From: Synergistaceae bacterium UBA4088
Lineage (GTDB): Bacteria; Synergistota; Synergistia; Synergistales; Thermovirgaceae
Direction: 5' to 3'
DNA: 6,742 nt
NCBI GenBank assembly: GCA_002382605.1
Contig: DFYG01000033.1
Location: forward strand, 8,085 to 14,826
Under the pieces are notes generated by a model. That model was not told the DNA's origin, made no database searches, and worked only from the letters and a program-made list of their open reading frames with translations. Below, piece by piece: positions 5,996 through 6,742 of the stretch (its first letter is position 1; each line of letters begins with the position of its first letter). The translations under genes were made by a program, and so were the position numbers.

Positions 5996-6002
5996 CACCC
6001 CC
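5996..6002 (-). promoter_or_regulatory. Ribosome binding site deciding the serpin start
   Basis: GGGGGTG followed by A lies 6 nt before GTG 5989. The in-frame GTG at 5998 overlaps this site and has no SD of its own, because the upstream bases are TATCCGG. Confidence 0.5.
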
Positions 6003-6007
6003 GGATA

Positions 6008-6520
6008 TCAATAAATCCTGCTGTCATAGGCCCAGTGAAGAAGGGCCTGCCGCTGTCTTCTCCGGCATTGAAGGTCGCCGGGAAAACAGTTCTTCCGAAG
6101 CTGTGCAATGTGGCGGGTCATGGCACTCCACCGCCTTATCTGTCTCATGTCGTCGGGACACCGTCGACCCAGGTGGTAGCGGCAGTACCACTGGAACCAC
6201 CCCCGCGGGTCATCGTGATAGATCCACCCTTTCTCGATCCAGTATGAAAGAGGTTGCGACGCGTTGACCCCGAAGAGGTTCAGGGAAGGTTCATGACGCT
6301 CGGAACACAGTCGTGCTTTCTCGAACCACGACGAGGGAAATTCGGCGCGGCAGTCGGTCATGTATTTACCGCCGAAGACACCGAGTTCCAGCATTTCGGC
6401 AGGCGTGAGATCGGGCTGAAAATCGGAGTGGAAACTGCCTCCTGCCGGTTCGGACCGAACGTACACATACCCCTGCTGCATAAGGTCATTTACTTCGATA
6501 AACACAGCCGGAACGGGCAC
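6008..6520 (-). CDS. Conserved protein of unknown function, rich in Trp, Arg and Cys
   Basis: I cannot assign a function. The sequence has the look of a strongly conserved family: VNDLMQQGYVYVRSEPAGG near the start, LTPAEMLELGVFGGKYMTDC (38-57), EFPSSWF (60-66), LFGVNASQPLSYW (82-94), KGWIYHDDPRGWFQWYCRY (97-115), RQIRRW (126-131) and a basic tail ending RRRQRQALLHWAYDSRIY. From memory, very similar unnamed proteins occur in fungi, plants and scattered bacteria; I could not check this. It is soluble, with no signal peptide or membrane helix. Six cysteines (57, 72, 113, 121, 145, 152), two of them C-x6-C in NCFPGDLQC, could bind metal. The aromatic and basic ends might suit nucleic acid or nucleotide binding, but this is only composition. 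Start: GTG 6520 follows AGGGGAGG at 6537-6530 and gives 170 residues. Longer starts (6604, 6607) would overlap the HD-GYP coding end by 50 bp or more and add non-conserved residues. The next gene, the serpin, begins 18 nt downstream. Confidence 0.7.
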   Translation of the reverse strand: MPVPAVFIEVNDLMQQGYVYVRSEPAGGSFHSDFQPDLTPAEMLELGVFGGKYMTDCRAEFPSSWFEKARLCSERHEPSLNLFGVNASQPLSYWIEKGWIYHDDPRGWFQWYCRYHLGRRCPDDMRQIRRWSAMTRHIAQLRKNCFPGDLQCRRRQRQALLHWAYDSRIY

Positions 6521-6551
6521 CCGATCAAGCCTCCCCTGAAAACCGGGATCC

Positions 6552-6742
6552 TCAGATATCAGGCAACTGATACCCCTTTTGCCGGAAAATCTCGATGCAG
6601 GCATCAACTACCGCCGGGGTGTAGAGAACGCCCCTGTTCTTCTCTATCTCTTCCAGAGCTGAATCCAGCCCGAGGGTTGCCCGGTAGGGGCGGTGCGATG
6701 CCATGGATTCCACCACATCGGCCACAGCCATGATGCGGGCCT
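6552..6742 (-). CDS. HD-GYP domain protein, C-terminal end (partial, 5' end outside window)
   Basis: An open minus-strand frame enters from the window edge and ends at TGA 6554-6552, giving 62 residues. It reads ARIMAVADVVESMASHRPYR, then LGLDSALEEI, KNRGVLYTPAVVDACIEIF and a short tail. This is the typical last part of an HD-GYP phosphodiesterase domain: the AVADVVEAM-SHRPYR helix and the NRG-Y-P-VVDAC segment. HD-GYP enzymes degrade the second messenger cyclic di-GMP. The HD metal ligands and the GYP motif itself lie upstream of this piece and cannot be checked, nor can any sensory domain. The stop is 31 nt before the start of the unknown protein gene on the same strand, so the two are probably cotranscribed. 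Confidence 0.82.
   Translation of the reverse strand, partial: ARIMAVADVVESMASHRPYRATLGLDSALEEIEKNRGVLYTPAVVDACIEIFRQKGYQLPDI

Noticed and set aside
6521..6607. Longer N-terminus for the unknown protein, starting at ATG 6604 or TTG 6607
   Set aside because: It would overlap the end of the HD-GYP gene by 50 bp or more and adds residues that do not look conserved. A good SD precedes GTG 6520 instead.

Overview
The window looks like chromosomal DNA from a bacterium of moderate to fairly high GC with a Gram-negative-type envelope. Three things suggest this: an HD-GYP signalling protein, two Sec-exported proteins without wall-anchoring motifs, and Shine-Dalgarno (SD) sites that match the bacterial anti-SD closely. 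ATA and AGG codons are used freely. The sequence alone does not fix the phylum. There is no tRNA, rRNA, CRISPR array, insertion sequence or phage gene, and coding density is high.

Left part (1-2331): a weakly supported fragment of a minus-strand gene at the edge (1-63), then a plus-strand six-helix haem membrane protein of the MsrQ/YedZ ferric-reductase-like type (144-731). It runs convergently, with a 17-bp overlap, into a minus-strand pair: a TMEM175/DUF1211 potassium-channel-like protein (1696-2331) followed by a ketopantoate reductase, PanE (715-1638).

Middle (2332-3247): an AT-rich spacer of about 215 bp holds two TATAAT hexamers facing away from each other. It separates the TMEM175-like gene from a stand-alone DUF1989 gene (2547-3179) related to urea/guanidine-carboxylase-associated proteins. 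The DUF1989 stop codon lies inside a three-copy 7-bp tandem repeat.

Right part (3248-6742): a minus-strand gene string, read from the right edge leftwards. It holds the C-terminal end of an HD-GYP domain protein (6552 to beyond 6742), a conserved protein of unknown function rich in Trp, Arg and Cys (6008-6520), a secreted serpin (4766-5989), and a secreted UshA-type 5'-nucleotidase (3248-4762). The gaps are 31, 18 and 3 nt, which suggests one transcript. Two of its products should act outside the cytoplasm: a protease inhibitor with an intact inhibitory hinge and a predicted Lys-Ser scissile bond, and a nucleotide-hydrolysing metallophosphoesterase.

Most interesting points: the translationally coupled serpin/5'-nucleotidase pair, the unrecognised protein just before it, the orphan DUF1989 gene, and a repeated start-site layout. 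In that layout four genes carry an SD ending in GTG exactly 6 nt before the true start, so the SD itself forms an in-frame false GTG start. I see no clear multi-gene system of a wholly new kind; the HD-GYP/unknown/serpin/nucleotidase string is the best candidate.
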